Shown piece after piece: positions 45,437-59,334 of a stretch of 64,000 nt of DNA. Where the stretch lies: positions 70,030,252-70,094,251 of the forward strand of contig CM055092.1 in NCBI GenBank assembly GCA_029204225.1, given 5' to 3'. This DNA is from Diphasiastrum complanatum. Taxonomy: Eukaryota > Streptophyta > Lycopodiopsida > Lycopodiales > Lycopodiaceae. Below the pieces are notes generated by a model. The model worked only from the letters and a program-made list of their open reading frames with translations. It did not search any database and was not told the origin of the DNA. Within the stretch, counting starts at the first letter, position 1. The number at the start of each line of letters is the position of its first letter. The position numbers and the translations under genes were made by a program.

Positions 45437-46990
45437 GGAATACTAGTTAGTAATAACAAGTAAGAACTGTGTAAGCCTCATGGTGAATCCCGGAAGATGA
45501 AATGACCATGTAGGAACTAGTATTTCTAGGCAAATGTAATAAATGCAAGTAGACCCCTCTTAAAGAAAGAAGAGTGAGCCACCTTTTGATGGTGACCTCT
45601 AGTGGAGAGCATTATTCCACTTGTAATTTGTGAAATGTGGAAATTCCACTAGGATGCTACCTAAGTAGCTCTCTTGCTTATTTAAGAGACTCTCTCTTTG
45701 TGAAGAGGAGCTTTTTGTGATTTGTATCAACTCCATGCTGAAATGAGAAGAGCCTTCACGAGTTTGGTGCAAAAAAAAAAAAAAAAAAAAAACCCAACAC
45801 AGAAAAAATCACCAGTACCCAATGGACCAACAAAATGATCCTCAAGTCCCAAACGATTATTCATACGAGATCAGGTCTCCTGTAACTGAACAAATCAGAC
45901 GTCATAGATTCTACCGAATGCGGGTCGAACTACAAGACCAATCAACAAACTCATTCGAGGGACAAGAACCTGATAGAGTCGAGTCCTCATGCGCACGACC
46001 CCGTTTTTATGGCGCTGACCCCTCCCAAGTCAGAACCAACACTAATGGAATTCCTACTACCCACGGAGCTCATCTTGAAAGACGTACACCCAAACTAGAC
46101 CTACCAAAGTTTGACGGTACTTCGGACCCTCAAAGATTTTTACAGATCTTTGAGAATGCATGTAATGTATATGGTGAAACATCCCCCGATGCTATGGTCC
46201 AACTGTTTTCGATGACCATGATCGCTAAAGCACGTGATTGGTTTTTCAACCTTGATCGTGACGAAAAGACAGACTGGTCACACTACGTGCTCCTGTCCAT
46301 GAGTCAAAGCCGATCAAGGACACCTGGGATCAGCTTTGGAAATCCTCATTGGAGTTGTTTATTAAGCAACATCAACTATAGATGGAGAAACTCACCAATG
46401 AGTTTCAAGCTACCCTGAAGTCTATCCAAAGCAATATGTCTGGTCAGCAAAACCCTGCACAGGTACCTTATAGACGATGAAAAACAATATGGTGCCCACA
46501 CTGCCGGGCTACGCATCCTGTTGATGCTTGTCCTTCATATCGACCTATCCAAGCGCATACAGTCCAACAATATGAAGAACACCCATCACAGTCTGGACAT
46601 GCCTTGCCTTATCATGACTATCCATCAGAAAGTCTAGAACCATTCGCCATACAAGATGGCTATGCCGTCATACAAGGGCCATTGCACACCAGTTATTTCA
46701 TCTGTGGAGAAACTGGCCACTTCATGGTTGATTGTCCAGTCAAGACCAAGTACCATGCTAGCAGTAGAAACTACTGAACGTTCATTGGTTTACATACTGA
46801 TCTGTGAATGAGCGTTCTAGGCTTGCATCTATGTAGAATTCAGGCGTTCAAGAGTAACGTCTTTGAGTAGTCCTCTGACAAACATGACAAAGAAAATACT
46901 ACAATAAAAATCTGTCCCTTCTGCTTGGATTGGCATCGTAAAATCAAGAAACTATCTAACAAATGTCATAAAGCCTGATAATAGGCAGAA
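45437..46990 (+). mobile_element. Ty3/gypsy-like fragment inside gene A of copy 2
   Basis: A block of opposite orientation to A. It starts with LTR-like sequence (TATTTAAGAGACTC at about 45679 as a promoter), an A21-23 run near 45770-45792, then gag. Only gag and zinc knuckles remain; no protease or polymerase. Confidence 0.6.
45822..46780 (+). pseudogene. Ty3/gypsy-type gag with two zinc knuckles
   Basis: An open frame 45822-46418 carries PKLDLPKFDGTSDPQRFLQI, VQLFSMTMIAKARDWFFNL and KTDW, the retrotrans_gag signature of Ty3/gypsy elements. After a frameshift come a CPHC-x4-H-x4-C knuckle (about 46495) and CGETGHFMVDC (about 46705). Truncated before pol. Confidence 0.8.
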
Positions 46991-49272
46991 ATGGTTCTGA
47001 AAAAGTGGCCAGAAAGAATCAAGATAAACAACAGGTCCTCTGGAGCAGAGGATCTGTCAACAATAATTTGATAAAAATCTTCGAGCTTTGGATCCTCCAA
47101 TGTTCGGCTTGCATAGAATATTTCCTGTTTTACCTGATATCTTGTCATCTTTTTTTATTTTAACGTGGCCTTTATGTAAGCCTGCTTTGGACAACACATC
47201 CTCTAATCTGAAAATAGCTTCCTTCGCAGTGGCCTTTGGCTCAGAATTCCATGCACACAAGATGTAAAGATATATTATTTTCTCTATAATACGCACCTCC
47301 GCATGCAATGTACAGATATGAACATTTCGTAGAGAAATCGGCAGTACAAGTTTCCAATTAGGATCGTCTCGATCTCTTGATATTCCTATACTCCTTGTCA
47401 TGTCTTTTGCTATTTTCATGCAGCAGTACAAACAAGGGTGTTTAGAGTTAGCGCCATGAAATACATTGAACATATATTTTAATGTCTTCAGATCTTCTAC
47501 TAAATGCCATTCAATGTTGAAAGTGCCAATTCCAGGAATATTGAGTGGAACTCCCTCCATGTGATTTTTTATGGTGGCAGAATATGATGTTCTATTAAAT
47601 ATCCATGAGAGAATGTCATGGTCTTCTTTCATCACCTATAAGAGAATACAATAACGTGATTAGCCTCATAATATTAACACAGAGAAGATTTTCCAAATGA
47701 AATCCATATTCAAATGATTATCCCTATTTATTATGCGATGGAACTGCTATACCTGAAATGTTGCCAACCAGCAGATATCATTTTATGATTGAACACTAAA
47801 ATTGAGGCCTTCTGAGTCTTCTGAATTTGAAAGTGCTCCATTCATGATCGTGAGACTGACTCTGTCCATTTTTTGTCCTTTTATAATTTAAAACTCATCT
47901 AACTTGAGAACAACTATTAACTTATTATTGACATTCTCATTTGTAATTTCGTAAAAGTTTATGATGAATGTTAATAACTGATCAATGTCAATAAATAAAT
48001 TGTTGGAATTGTTATAAGCTAGATTTTCTCCTTTCAAACAATACACTTCATTGATATGAGATGGATTACCAACTATTGTCTGCATACCTTGGTTTGACGT
48101 GTCTCTTTTTTTTGAAAGATGAAATGGTCGTGGGATTGGAAACTTTTTAATATTTACCTATGCAAATGCCTCCTTTATCATCTTAAACATTGTTGCATAT
48201 GCTTCCCTACTGATGGTAGAAAAGTCACATGCCCCCTGCAGCAATGTAGTGTCTAATATTTTTCCAACTTCAACTATAATGCTATCAGTAACTGAAGCCT
48301 TAATCTTTTTCATTTTGTTATTATTTAACATTGATTTTATAGATTTAGAAGTCAAGATATAGCCTAGTGAGTTTCCAATTGAAATCTCATCGGCCAAATG
48401 GTCTTCAACAACCAATGTTGATCTGCATTGCAAACATAATGTTCATGAAAATGTCAGTAGAAATTAAGACACTCATAGTATTCACAGCAGTATATAATAA
48501 GCAAATCAACAAGAAGTTGAAATGAATAAATAACAAAATTAGTGATTATGAATGAATCAAAAAGTTCAAGCAATATTCAATACCAAATAAGCTATAACTT
48601 ACTTGAATGCACGAATTCGTCTTTTTGTATGACCTCCTCTATATGATAGATCACATATATCCTTGTTTACCAATCTTTTCTTCTTGTTGCTTCAGACCTT
48701 TCTGTTGAGCACATCCATATCTTTAACAAAAGACAAATATGAGATACGCATGGATTGAAATGTAGTTTTTATCTCATCATTACTAGTTGTATAATGATGC
48801 AAAGAAGATCTCAACCTTTGGATCTCCTTCTTGAGCATCTCATTTTCATTTGAACAAGTTTTTATCTTTGTAGATTTTTCTTCGCACTCCTTTGATATTT
48901 TCCTTGATTCATCTTCCAAATAATGTATTCTTTTTATTGAATGTGCATTCTCATAGAGCATCAAATTCTCACAATAACCCAAAAGGCCATTTTTACCATG
49001 ACACATAGATTATTAACTGACTCGTCGAATGAAAATCTGGATGTTGCAATGAACATGGATTAATAGGATACAATGTTCCTGATGACCATAAATCTACATG
49101 CTTTAGCTTTTTCTCCCTGTATCGGACCATATCAAAAATTGACAATTTGGGTTGCTTTGAATTTCTTGTCCTGAGCGGAGCATATTCTGGTGACAGATCC
49201 ACATGAAAATGATAAAGCTTTGTCATCAGTACAGTAGTATAGTAACAAACGACACAATGACAATAACAAAGC

Positions 49273-49352
49273 TGGAGATGGCGCTAACGACTCTGCTGGA
49301 GATAGAGATGGCGCTAAACACTTGTTTTTTTACCCTAGAGATAGAGATGGCG
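49273..49352 (-). repeat. Three copies of a GGAGATAGAGATGGCG word upstream of gene A (copy 2)
   Basis: CTGGAGATGGCGCTAA, then CTGGAGATAGAGATGGCG, then CTAGAGATAGAGATGGCG lie 45-125 bases before the start of A. They could be binding sites or simply a local duplication. Confidence 0.6.
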
Positions 49353-49564
49353 TAGGCTTTGTTTCAGAAATGTCACTCCTAATTCAAATTTTTGAGTGTT
49401 CCCAACTATTGGGAGGGAATATTTCAGCATTTTGAAAATTTTATTTTAACTATGGTTAAGCACCAGTGAAGTTTGATGTGTCTAAACTAAGGTGTATTCA
49501 TTTACATGGAAAGTAGTGTGGGCAGATACATAATGAAGATAGAAAATGATACTATAATTACTTT

Positions 49565-50070
49565 AGTGTTTTGCTCTTCAAGTAGAGATTGTAGAATCTA
49601 CTTGTTTTCCACCAAAAAATTTGTCAATGGTGGAAATGTGACCTTTCAAGAGTGGAAGATTTGTAAACTTGAAGAAGCACCTTTGGATCAACACCTATTC
49701 AATTCATTAATGGTTTGGAGTCAAGTCAAGTGGAGGTGCAAGCTCAAGACCCAAGGACTCCAAAAAGAACCATGAGTATCAAGATGGAGCCATCAAGGCT
49801 CAATCATATGGATCAAGCAAGGCAAGTTGTCTTTGACGACATTATGTATAAACTTAATAGTTTAATTGATGTATCTTCAAGTGCACAAAATGCCTTGAAA
49901 TCCATGGCTTGGCATGATGTATAGTTTTTGAAGTGTACTACATGTATATAGACACATTTATGGAACATCTTGTAAGGGATCCTTTAAGAGGTGGTGAAAG
50001 ATCCTTCATGGACATCATTCTCTATTGGAGTCTCAAAATTTCGTTGTTTGTAGCTGGAAGTTGTGAAGAA
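49565..50070 (+). pseudogene. Copia A3 post-integrase region
   Basis: Parallel to 9027-9510 of A1. It includes RIYLFSTKKFVNGGNVTFQEW and SSAQNALKSMAWHDV, the last resembling the Ala..W..AM segment before copia RT. Frames are broken. Confidence 0.7.
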
Positions 50071-50199
50071 TCTGATAAGCACTCAAATCATTCATCATAA
50101 GCAATCACCATAAGGAGGAGGAAGAGCACACAATCATTGTATATCACACTAACTGAAAGAGAGTACAATGAACCCTGAATATATAGAGAGAGAAAACTA

Positions 50200-51562
50200 G
50201 TAGTTGACTATATGGATGGAAGTGTAAGCAAACACAAGGCAAGGTTAGTTGCCAAAGGATATGCTCAAACAAAGGGCATAGATTTTGAAAAAACTTTTGC
50301 ACCCGTGGCCAAGGTGGTCACAATAAGGTTGCTTCTTGCACTTGCTTCACATTTTGGTTGGATGCTCTTTCAAATGGTTGTTTCTAAGGCATTCTTAAAT
50401 GGTTATTTGGAAGAAGACATTTTCATGGAGCAGCCCCGAGGCTTCATCAAGCTCGGGATGGAAGGTAAAGTATGTCATCTTCAAAGGAGCTTATATGGTT
50501 TGAAGCAAGCATCAAGGTCTTGGAATTCAAGACTTCAAGATTTCTTAGTTTCTATTGGATTCACTCAAAGTGAATATGATCCAACTTTGTATATAATGTA
50601 TGATGTAAATGGCATTGTACTTTTATTGATTTATGTAGATGACATCATCCTTAGTGGTGACAACATTGATGGTATTGAGAAAACCAAGAAAAATCTATCA
50701 CTATAAATTTAAGATCGTAGATCTTGGTCAACTTCACTTTATATTGGGCATAGAAATACTTAGAGGTTCAGATTTTGTCTTCATTAGTCAAAATAAGCAT
50801 GCTCAAAGTTTGCTCAATAGATTCAAGATGCAAGATTGCAAGCATGTAGAAACACCAATGGAGCAAGATGTAAAAGTGCTCAATACAAGTGATGAAGCAT
50901 CCTTTATGGACATCACTCTTTATAGGCAACTTATAAGCTCCTGAATGTGGATCACCATAACTAGGCCTTATCTATGCTTTAGTGTGTGTAGGCTAAGTCA
51001 ATATATGCAAGATCCATTAGTGATACATTGGAAAAATGCTAAAAGGATCTTGAGATACATCTCGGGTACTCTAGATCATGGAATTCTCTATAGAGAAGAT
51101 GTCATTGATTTGCATGCCTTTAGTGACTCGGATTTTGCAGGTGACAAAAGGAATAGGAAGTCCACAAGTGCCTATGCAACATTCATTGGTGGAGAAGTAG
51201 TTTCTTGGTTGTCAAAGAAACAAGAAACCATCTCACTTTCTTCAACCGAAGCCGAGCATAAAGCTCTCACCACTACAACAAAGGAGCTATTATGGATCAA
51301 GAGGCTACTTATGGATCTGAAAGTCATGAGTTTAGATGTTGTTCCAACTCTCTACAATGACAACATTTCAGCCCAACACCTTGCAACCAATCCAATCTTC
51401 CATGCAAGGTCAAAACACATTGAGATCTCTCATCATTTTGTGAGAGAGAAGGTGCAATCAAAGGAGATATCTTTGGAGCATGTGACAAGTAGTGAATGTA
51501 TTGCTGATATCCTCACTAAACCACTTCAAAGAGCTGCATTTGTGAAGTTAAGATCAACCTAG
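50200..51562 (+). pseudogene. Copia reverse transcriptase and RNase H
   Basis: Frame 50212-50706: DGSVSKHKARLVAKGYAQTK, FLNGYLEEDIFMEQPRGFI, SLYGLKQASRSWNSRL and LIYVDDIILSGDN. After a shift, frame 50639-50944 gives LGQLHFILGIEI and CKHVETPMEQD. After one stop, frame 50945-51562 gives RNase H (AFSDSDFAGDKRNRKSTSAY, SSTEAEHKAL, NPIFHARSKHIEI, ADILTKPL). Catalytic residues look intact but the frame is broken twice. It sits between A3 sequence and a C-type LTR, and its family is uncertain. Confidence 0.85.
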
Positions 51563-52029
51563 GGTTGATAACAAGTCTATGTTATCTACAAACTAGTTGT
51601 GAAGTTTTTAGCACGTGTGAACTTCACCGCACACCCTACAAGATCTTACTGAGGTGTTGTGATTGCACAAGATTGATCAGAGAACAATATACTTGAATAA
51701 ATGCATGCATTTATATTGCATGTAGTGCATGTCAACTCATAATATTGCCTAGACATGTGTAGATCACAGAAACCACTTTGCATGTTGCATGCACTGATTG
51801 CATGTGGCTTGCATGCATATAGAAAGACATTGCATGCTATCTAAACTTTTTCATGTCATCAAAATTGAATCTACCTAACTCAAACTCGACCTATTCTAGA
51901 AGGTTATGTGCTCAATTCACATACCTTTTATGTACGACATAGATTACAATGGAAATAACCATGGACATGGCCCCAAAACTCGAGATAGGAAGATAACATT
52001 TTACTAATCTTCACACTCCTCCTTAAAAT

Positions 52030-52824
52030 TTATCTTCCTATCAACATAGGCTTCGAAATTAGGCCAAGATTAGACCTCGTCTTGATAAAGACATTCTTGA
52101 GTAATGGCTTGGTGAGAAGATCTGCAACACAATTTGAACATTCAACATGCTCCAATGAGATGTCTCTCCCAATGACTTTTTCTCTTACAAAATGATGAGC
52201 TACCTCGATGTGTTTGCTCCTTGCATGGAACACTGGATTATTTGCAAGAGCCTGAGAAAAAATGTTATCATTCTTGATAATTGGAAGATCTTCATCTGCA
52301 TAACACTTTAGCTCCAAAAGTAGCCTTTTGATCCATGAAACCTCCTTTGTTGTGGTTGTGAGAGATTTGTACTTAGCTTCACAGGATGATAAGGAAATAG
52401 TTGCTTGTTTTTTTGATAGCCAAGAAACCAAGTTTCCTCCAAGAAAAATAGTGTAAGCACTTGTGGATTTTCTATCCACCTGTCTCCTGCAAAATCTAAA
52501 TTTGAAAAAGCAATCAAAGTCAGATCTTTTCCCTTGTAGAATAATCCATAATCTAAGGTAGAAGACATATACCTCAAGATTCTTTTAGCCAACTTCCAGT
52601 GATATAACTTTGGATCCTGCATGTGTTGACTTAGCTTTTGAACACTAAAGCTTAGATCAGGCCTAGTCATTGTTAACCATATAAGTGAGCCAATAAGACT
52701 CCTATAAAGAGTGATGTCCACAAAAGATTTTTCATCATCTTTCATAGTAACTTCATAGTGTGTTCCATAGGTGTATCTATGCCTTTACAGTTTTCCATTT
52801 GGAATTTTTTGAGCATGGAAAGTG
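52030..52824 (-). pseudogene. Copia C RT end and RNase H
   Basis: From 52824: LKKFQMENCKGIDTPME, then DITLYRSLIGSLIWLTMTRP, LSQHMQDPKLYHWKLAKRIL, AFSNLDFAGD (Asp region altered), WLSKKQATISLSSCEAKYKS, NPVFHARSKHIEVAHHF and VADLLTKPL, ending at 52030. A frameshift lies near 52470. The upstream part of RT is lost at the D insertion. Confidence 0.85.
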
Positions 52825-53473
52825 TGTGAAAGATTCAACTAGTTTCATCACATTTTGCAATATTTTCATATTTGGCATATTGAGGCCAAAACTTGTTTTA
52901 GACTTAGAGGTTGACTTTTCAAAGTTCAGTAGTCTAAATTTCATTTGAACAAACACTTTTTGAAAGTGTGGGAAAGTTAAAATGCGAGTTCAAGTAGATT
53001 CAATTTGAATAGTTGGGTACATTGAATCTAGACCCAAAATTAGTAGGGTTAGCATTTTGGTGAGAAAGCCAAGTGGCCAAATAGGGTTTAGACCTGTTAT
53101 AAAAGGATGTAACTCATGGAGAGAGTGATCGTCTTTCTTCTCTATCTCATTTCGTGCTTATACATGGTTATCTTGGGTTCTACTATCCATTGGTGCACTA
53201 TCTTGGTGATTGCTTGCAATTCTATGTGTAATATGATCTATATTTGTTATTTTTGGATTCACATGTGTGAAATACAGTAGCTTGCTGGTTTTTTACGGAC
53301 AACAACAGTACATAATCATTTCATTCAAGTTTGATCAAGTTCTATTGGTGTTTGCATCTCAATTTGTGTGTAGATGCTGATTTTTCTACATTGGTGAGAT
53401 TGGTAGTGTATTTCTCTTTCTAACCAAAGATCACTCAAGTAGATTGGATCTTAAGGATCTGAAATCTTTCACA
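52825..53473 (+). repeat. Copia D 5' LTR
   Basis: 649 bases, from TGTGAAAGATT to AAATCTTTCACA, followed by TGGTATCAGAGC (53474-53485). It splits the copia C polymerase. Confidence 0.7.
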
Positions 53474-53485
53474 TGGTATCAGAGC
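53474..53485 (+). promoter_or_regulatory. Primer-binding site of copia D
   Basis: Exact TGGTATCAGAGC abutting the LTR. Confidence 0.9.
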
Positions 53486-53769
53486 TTGTGTTTCAGGTTA
53501 TGAAGGAGAAAATCAGATCTATCAATGATTTGGTGAAGATATCAAGTCTAAAGCATGCTAGAGAGGATTATACACCAAAATCGGATTTTTTGCTTTTGTA
53601 GATTGGATCTTTTGTAGATCAAAACACTAAATAGGTCAATATACTTGTTCAATTCTGATTTTTGAATTCACATACTAGATTTGGCCAATTTTTGGATCAT
53701 TGGTTCAACCTAAGTGGTGGCTTATAGATTGCATATCAAATTTTCAGCATTTGTATGTAGATTTGGAAT

Positions 53770-53960
53770 AGTCAAAGCAACACAACAAGATCAATTGAGG
53801 TATGACAAGAGGGCCACGAAGGCTCTACACATGATAAAGATGAATGTTACCAATGAACTTCTCAAGGAAGTTGGTAAGTGCACATCATCTTTGTAAGCTT
53901 GGAATTCATAATTTGGATCAATCCTTGAGAAGTACTCTATTAATGAGAGTTGATTTCACA
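53770..53960 (+). pseudogene. Copia D gag scrap
   Basis: DKRATKALHMIKMNVTNELL and KEVGKCTSS match the A3 gag block VKMNVSNDLLREVSACTS. The rest of gag and all of pol are missing. Confidence 0.6.
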
Positions 53961-54635
53961 CGTGTGAGCTCTCTATCCGTACAGGGCTCTGCTGGAGCAG
54001 ATCAGGATCATTTTGATCCACTTATGATCCACAGATAGCTTGTTTCTCAGCGAGTTTGAATCCTTTTCACAAATCTGAGTTCCTACAAGCAAAAGCACTG
54101 TTGATATGTATACACCCTCACCTCTTCCAAGGATGAAGCTCTAATACCATGTGAAGTTTTTAGCACATGTAAACTTCACCACACACCCTACAGGATCTTA
54201 CTGAGGTGTTGTGATTGCACAAGATTGATCAGAGAACAATATACTTGAAAAATCTATGGCAAGAGCACAATGGCATACATCTGACTGAAAAATCTAACTT
54301 CTGACTATGAGAATTGAATGTCAGAAATAATTCTAAGTGCTCAGTATGGGAAAAACAAGCTGCTCTCGAGTAGAGAGAGAAAATCAATAATAGAAAACTC
54401 GGGTAGAGAGAGAATGAGGCCAAAACACCAAAATCTCATTATTCACAATATGGCAACATGCCAAGATTTCCCTACATGAGAGAGACTCGAATTCCTATAG
54501 TGGAGTTGCATGGAAAGTCCACTTAACTCAGTTGACTCAACTACCAGGGATCCACATGTGTAATTGCATGCATGGATGTTACATGTACTGCATGTCAACT
54601 CATAAAACTGCCTAGACATGTGTAGTCAGAAAAAA

Positions 54636-55375
54636 AATTTATGATCACACCTATAAAGGAAAAATTTAGAATTTTTGGATCCATATGAAAGGAGATTATT
54701 CTTTCATGGCAATACCATCCATCTGAATCTTGAAGAGGATAATAATGAAAATTAGGCAATCTTCTGTAATAGATTATTGATATATTACAAGGATCTCTCT
54801 TTTGTTATGAATTTGAATGCCTTACAAAAAATCGTAACATTTGGCGAGTTTTTATCTTGATATCTAAATTGTGCTCTTCTGTAAAACCACTGAAAAAGTT
54901 GAACTTAATATTTATTTTTCGAATTGTGTCCTCCATGATTTGTAGCTCCATGAAATACTCCTTTTGCTTACCTATGTGATTTTTCCATGCCTTCTGATGA
55001 CTAGATATTTAAGCTCCCATATTCCTTTGCAAAATAAGTTGCATGATGAAGAATGATGTGCTGCATACAAGAGTTGAAATAAGTTACATCTGTAGAAAAA
55101 AATATAAGCATGAATGAGATAAGTACCATATAATGAAATAGATTAGTATCATGTAATGTCTAACGTTGTCTTTTCCCCAACAATCATGTACAAATTTTAC
55201 AAATGTGGTGCAATGATTTTGCAATGTCCTCACATCTTCTGATGATAGGTTTTCTTTCCTGATAACACCTATGAGTTTGTCTAAGTTGTTCCACACTTGT
55301 CCCTTTTTCACTCGATTATTTACTTCTAGTGTTCGTGTTGCTTCAACAATTTCTTTCCAAATTTTACATGCAGCA
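54636..55375. mobile_element. Multigene element, copy 3 (fragment with the A/B junction)
   Basis: Plus strand 54650-54756 is the end of B (LEFLDP, YERRLFFHGN and an acidic end, with one shift). Minus strand 55375-54780 is the end of A: VKKGQVWNNLDKLIGVIRKE, LSSEDVRTLQNHCTTF, HDCWGKDN and, after an intron (acceptor near 55050), HIILHHATYFAKEYGSL, a stop, SSEGMEKSH. A and B converge as in copies 1 and 2. Here the position matching RAG1 Glu962 is still Glu (SEG), where copies 1 and 2 have Gln. It lies between a copia C LTR and copia E. Confidence 0.75.
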
Positions 55376-56574
55376 AAGGGAAGATGTCACGTACACCTTT
55401 CACGAAGGATTCCTTCAGAGCGATGGAACTTCTAGATCTGATACACTCAGACATCTGCAGACCCTTTGATTTACTATCTATCAGAGGATCAAGATACTAC
55501 ATCACCTTTATTGATGATTATAGTAAGTTGCTATTGTTTACTTCATCCACAACAAATCTGAAGCTCTTGACAAGTTTACAGAATATGTGAACTGGGCTAA
55601 GAAGTGGAGCAAAAGGAAAGTCAAGCATATCAGGACTGACAGAGGAGGAGAATACATCTCCAACCGTTTTACCGACTTTTATAAAGGTCGAACATAAGTA
55701 TGGACTAGATGACAATGTACTAAGATCCAAAGCCAGGCTAGTTGCAAAAGGTTTCTCACAGAAGTATGGCATTAACTATACAGAGACCTTTTCTCCTATT
55801 ATGAAGCACACATCTCTACGTATATTATTTGCATATAGCTGCCTGTGATTTGAAGATCCACATTGTAGATGAAAAAACAACATTTCTACATGGCAAGCTC
55901 AATGAAGTAGTCTACATGGACCAGCCACCAGGTTTTTCCTGCGAGCCACTTGCTGACTATAACTACAGAATGCACAAAAGCATTTATGGACTAAAACAGT
56001 CTGCTAGGCAGTGGTACAAGAAAAAAGATCATGCTCTCAGATCCTTGGGCTTCTAGCCTTTAATGACTGACTACAACGTTTATGTGAAAGTCATAAACGT
56101 GGAGATCATCATAGTCAGTGTCTATGTAGATGACACACTGATTCTGTCATGGAGCGACAACATGATTGTGTAGGTGAAGGCAGATATTTTGAGGCACTTC
56201 GAAATATCGGACCTAGGAAAAGCAAAATGCTACTTGGGTTTACAGATTGTCAGAGACCTTCAAACCGGTAGATTGTATCTGCACCAGTCAAGATACATTT
56301 AGAAGATCATTGATGACTTCGACATGACACATTGCAAGGGAATAAATATTCCAATGGTTCCTGGCATAGTGCTGACAAATGAAGACTGTCCCATAGACGA
56401 AGCAGAATGACAAGCATCGGAGCATAAGCCTTACAGAAGGCTTATTCATTCTTTGATGTACTTGGCAGACAATACGCGGCCAGATACTGCTTATGTAGTG
56501 TTCAGATTGAGCTAATTTAATATTAATCCAGGGCCAACACATTGGAAAATTGCAAGAGGATCTTGAATACCTAC
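55376..56574 (+). pseudogene. Copia E integrase and reverse transcriptase
   Basis: LLDLIHSDICRPFD (first Asp), YYITFIDDYS and RTDRGGEYISNRF (second Asp) end at about 55680, where a deletion joins to RT: SKARLVAKGFSQKYGINYTE, FLHGKLNEVVYMDQPPGF, IYGLKQSARQWY, SVYVDDTLILS (about 56125), AKCYLGLQI and YRRLIHSLMYLADNTRPD. It ends in THWKIARGS before a D-type LTR end. Many stops. Confidence 0.8.
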
Positions 56575-56620
56575 AGATGTGAAAGATTTCAGATCATTCA
56601 AGATCCAATCCATGTTGAAA
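56575..56620 (-). repeat. Copia D LTR end (short fragment)
   Basis: TGTGAAAGATTTCAGATC and the following bases match the complement of 53473-53430. No primer site precedes it, so it is a recombined scrap. Confidence 0.5.
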
Positions 56621-56899
56621 CTTGGTATATTTTCTTGTAGACTCCAATGAGACCTTCCTAATGCACCAAAAATCATCTAGTTCCAGTAAGCCAAATGTGA
56701 AATTGGAATTGATCAAGTATATAACCCTATATTGAGTTTTGACCTACAAAAGATCAATTCTACACATGCAAAAATGCTGATTTTTGAGTGGAGATCAATC
56801 TAGCATGCTCTAGCATTGGTAACTCCTCCAAATCCTTGCTAAAGATGGCTGATCCTTTAATAACCTAAAACACAAGAGCTTTGATACTTTCATGCTCAT

Positions 56900-57669
56900 C
56901 CCATGCAGCTGCGCTAACAGATTGAACAACGACTGCAGCCACCCACGATCTCTTATAGACAGCACATCCACTTTGTACTTTCCACATCTGCACACCTGTA
57001 ATATTATGTATATATATATTGGATACCATTTGTGTATTCAGTTTATGAATGAGACGAAGTAGATGCCTTGCGCATTGATTCTTGATTGTCAGCAATAAGG
57101 TTTTATTCCTTTACAGATTGGATAAGCTGCGTAGGATACGTAGTTTCGTCCGTTATTGTCTTCTGCTCTATTGCATTATTGACATGTATACATAATATAC
57201 TTAATCTGATACAGTTCTTTGTTCTGCGTTCAGATCTATGTTAATATTGCTATGTTTATCATTCATTCTGTCTGATCTTTCTAGTTGTTCTTTCTGGTAA
57301 TAGATGACTAACATTTAGTCTTGTCTTTTGCAAATCATTCGTGACTAATTATCAGTCGAGCATCGTCTAGCTCTTCGCGAATCATTTACGACGAATAGTT
57401 TGCCTTACTATTCGCGACAAACCATTCTTCTGGAGCTTCATTCATTTATTAAAGTTTGGCTACGTAATCAAGAACAACCGTGATTCCCATCACTACCATT
57501 TTGTTCATTCTGATAGGCATATCATGCTTACGGAGAGAGTCGTATAGCTTGTTCCGCTGCGCACGAACATTTTCTGTTCGAGTTCATTTCTCGTTCGTTT
57601 CTTGTTCGAGTTCGTTTCTCATTCGTGTTCGTCTTACCTCTTTGAGCTTATTTTTTGTTTCTAACATAC
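56900..57669 (+). repeat. Copia B-type LTR fragment, opposite orientation
   Basis: In reverse complement it follows the copia B 5' LTR from about 33190 to 32436, with the words CAGCCACCCACGATCTC, CTCTTCGCGA and GTTCGAGTTCGTTTC. It ends TTTCTAACA. No intact primer site follows. Confidence 0.7.
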
Positions 57670-57722
57670 GGCACCTTTTCTCAAGTCGTTCATCTCCCTC
57701 TCTCCAACATGATTTCCTATTC

Positions 57723-57900
57723 TTGCATTAAAGCAGTCTTCACTATGCATGTGTTCCTATGTCCAATTATAGGTCTGGGCCCTCATATGATTATTAATTA
57801 TTCAATACAACCACATGACATAGCATAACTAATAACCACATACAACCGGAGTGACCGGCTATCCATGTCAGGAAACATAACAGATACTGTTTGAGGGTTT
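57723..57900 (+). repeat. Dispersed repeat shared with 59615-59822
   Basis: The segment from CTTGCATTAAAGCAGTC through CCAATTATAGGTCTG and GATTATTAATTA to the GGAGTGACCGGCTATCC block recurs at 59625-59822 in the same order. Confidence 0.7.

Positions 57901-59334
<1,434 letters not shown>

Larger units (their letters stand above)
44739..49226 (-). pseudogene. Protein A: RAG1/Transib-like DDE transposase (copy 2, interrupted)
   Basis: From ATG 49226: N-terminal domain (MTKLYHFHVDLSPEYAPL), a coiled coil (about 48990-48700) and a basic KKKRLVNKDICDL block ending at a GTAAGT donor near 48600. Exon 2 (48424 to about 47755) has LQGACDFSTISREAY, LIVVLKLDEF (first Asp, about 47895) and RVSLTIMN. Exon 3 starts at 47635 with EDHDILSWIFNRTSY, then EDLKTLK (second Asp), HPCLYC, CTLHAEVRIIEKI and KPNIGGSKARRFLSN. 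A gypsy-like insert (about 45437-46990) splits it. The rest has VWKEIIAAT and, after an intron, an H-x4-H pair with one stop inside, then IIWSSQGMEKSH, QHGG and LFQWFYRR, ending at 44739. At least four disabling changes. Homology to RAG1/Transib is inferred from motif order. Confidence 0.65.
41441..49564 (-). mobile_element. Multigene DNA element, copy 2 (inverted relative to copy 1)
   Basis: Sits between the two parts of copia A3. On the plus strand the order is C (+, 41861-43158), a histone-slot remnant (-, 43322-43752), B (+, 43733-44638) and A (-, 44739-49226). Reversed, this is the order and orientation of copy 1. The spacer with inverted-repeat units is missing, so B and the histone slot abut. 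The ends are set by where copia A3 sequence stops and resumes; I did not find terminal inverted repeats. Confidence 0.7.
51598..54635 (-). mobile_element. Copia C, interrupted by a copia D LTR
   Basis: 3' LTR 51598-52015 (418 bases, TG..CA), polypurine tract 52016-52032, RNase H and RT 52030-52824, then a D-type LTR in opposite orientation. On the far side are primer site 54138-54149 (TGGTATTAGAGC on the element strand, one mismatch) and the start of the 5' LTR at 54150. That LTR breaks off at about 54635, where element copy 3 begins. Confidence 0.75.

Noticed and set aside
45058-45717. Open frame 44699-45058 on the minus strand as a separate protein
   Set aside because: It is an alternative frame of the last exon of gene A; the conserved frame shared by all three copies is the one with EKSH, HGG and QLFQWFYRR.
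41441-49564. Short inverted similarity GTGCTTAAC near 41706 and (complement) near 49465 as terminal inverted repeats of copy 2
   Set aside because: Only about nine bases match and they are not at the copia junctions; no similar words were found at the ends of copy 1.
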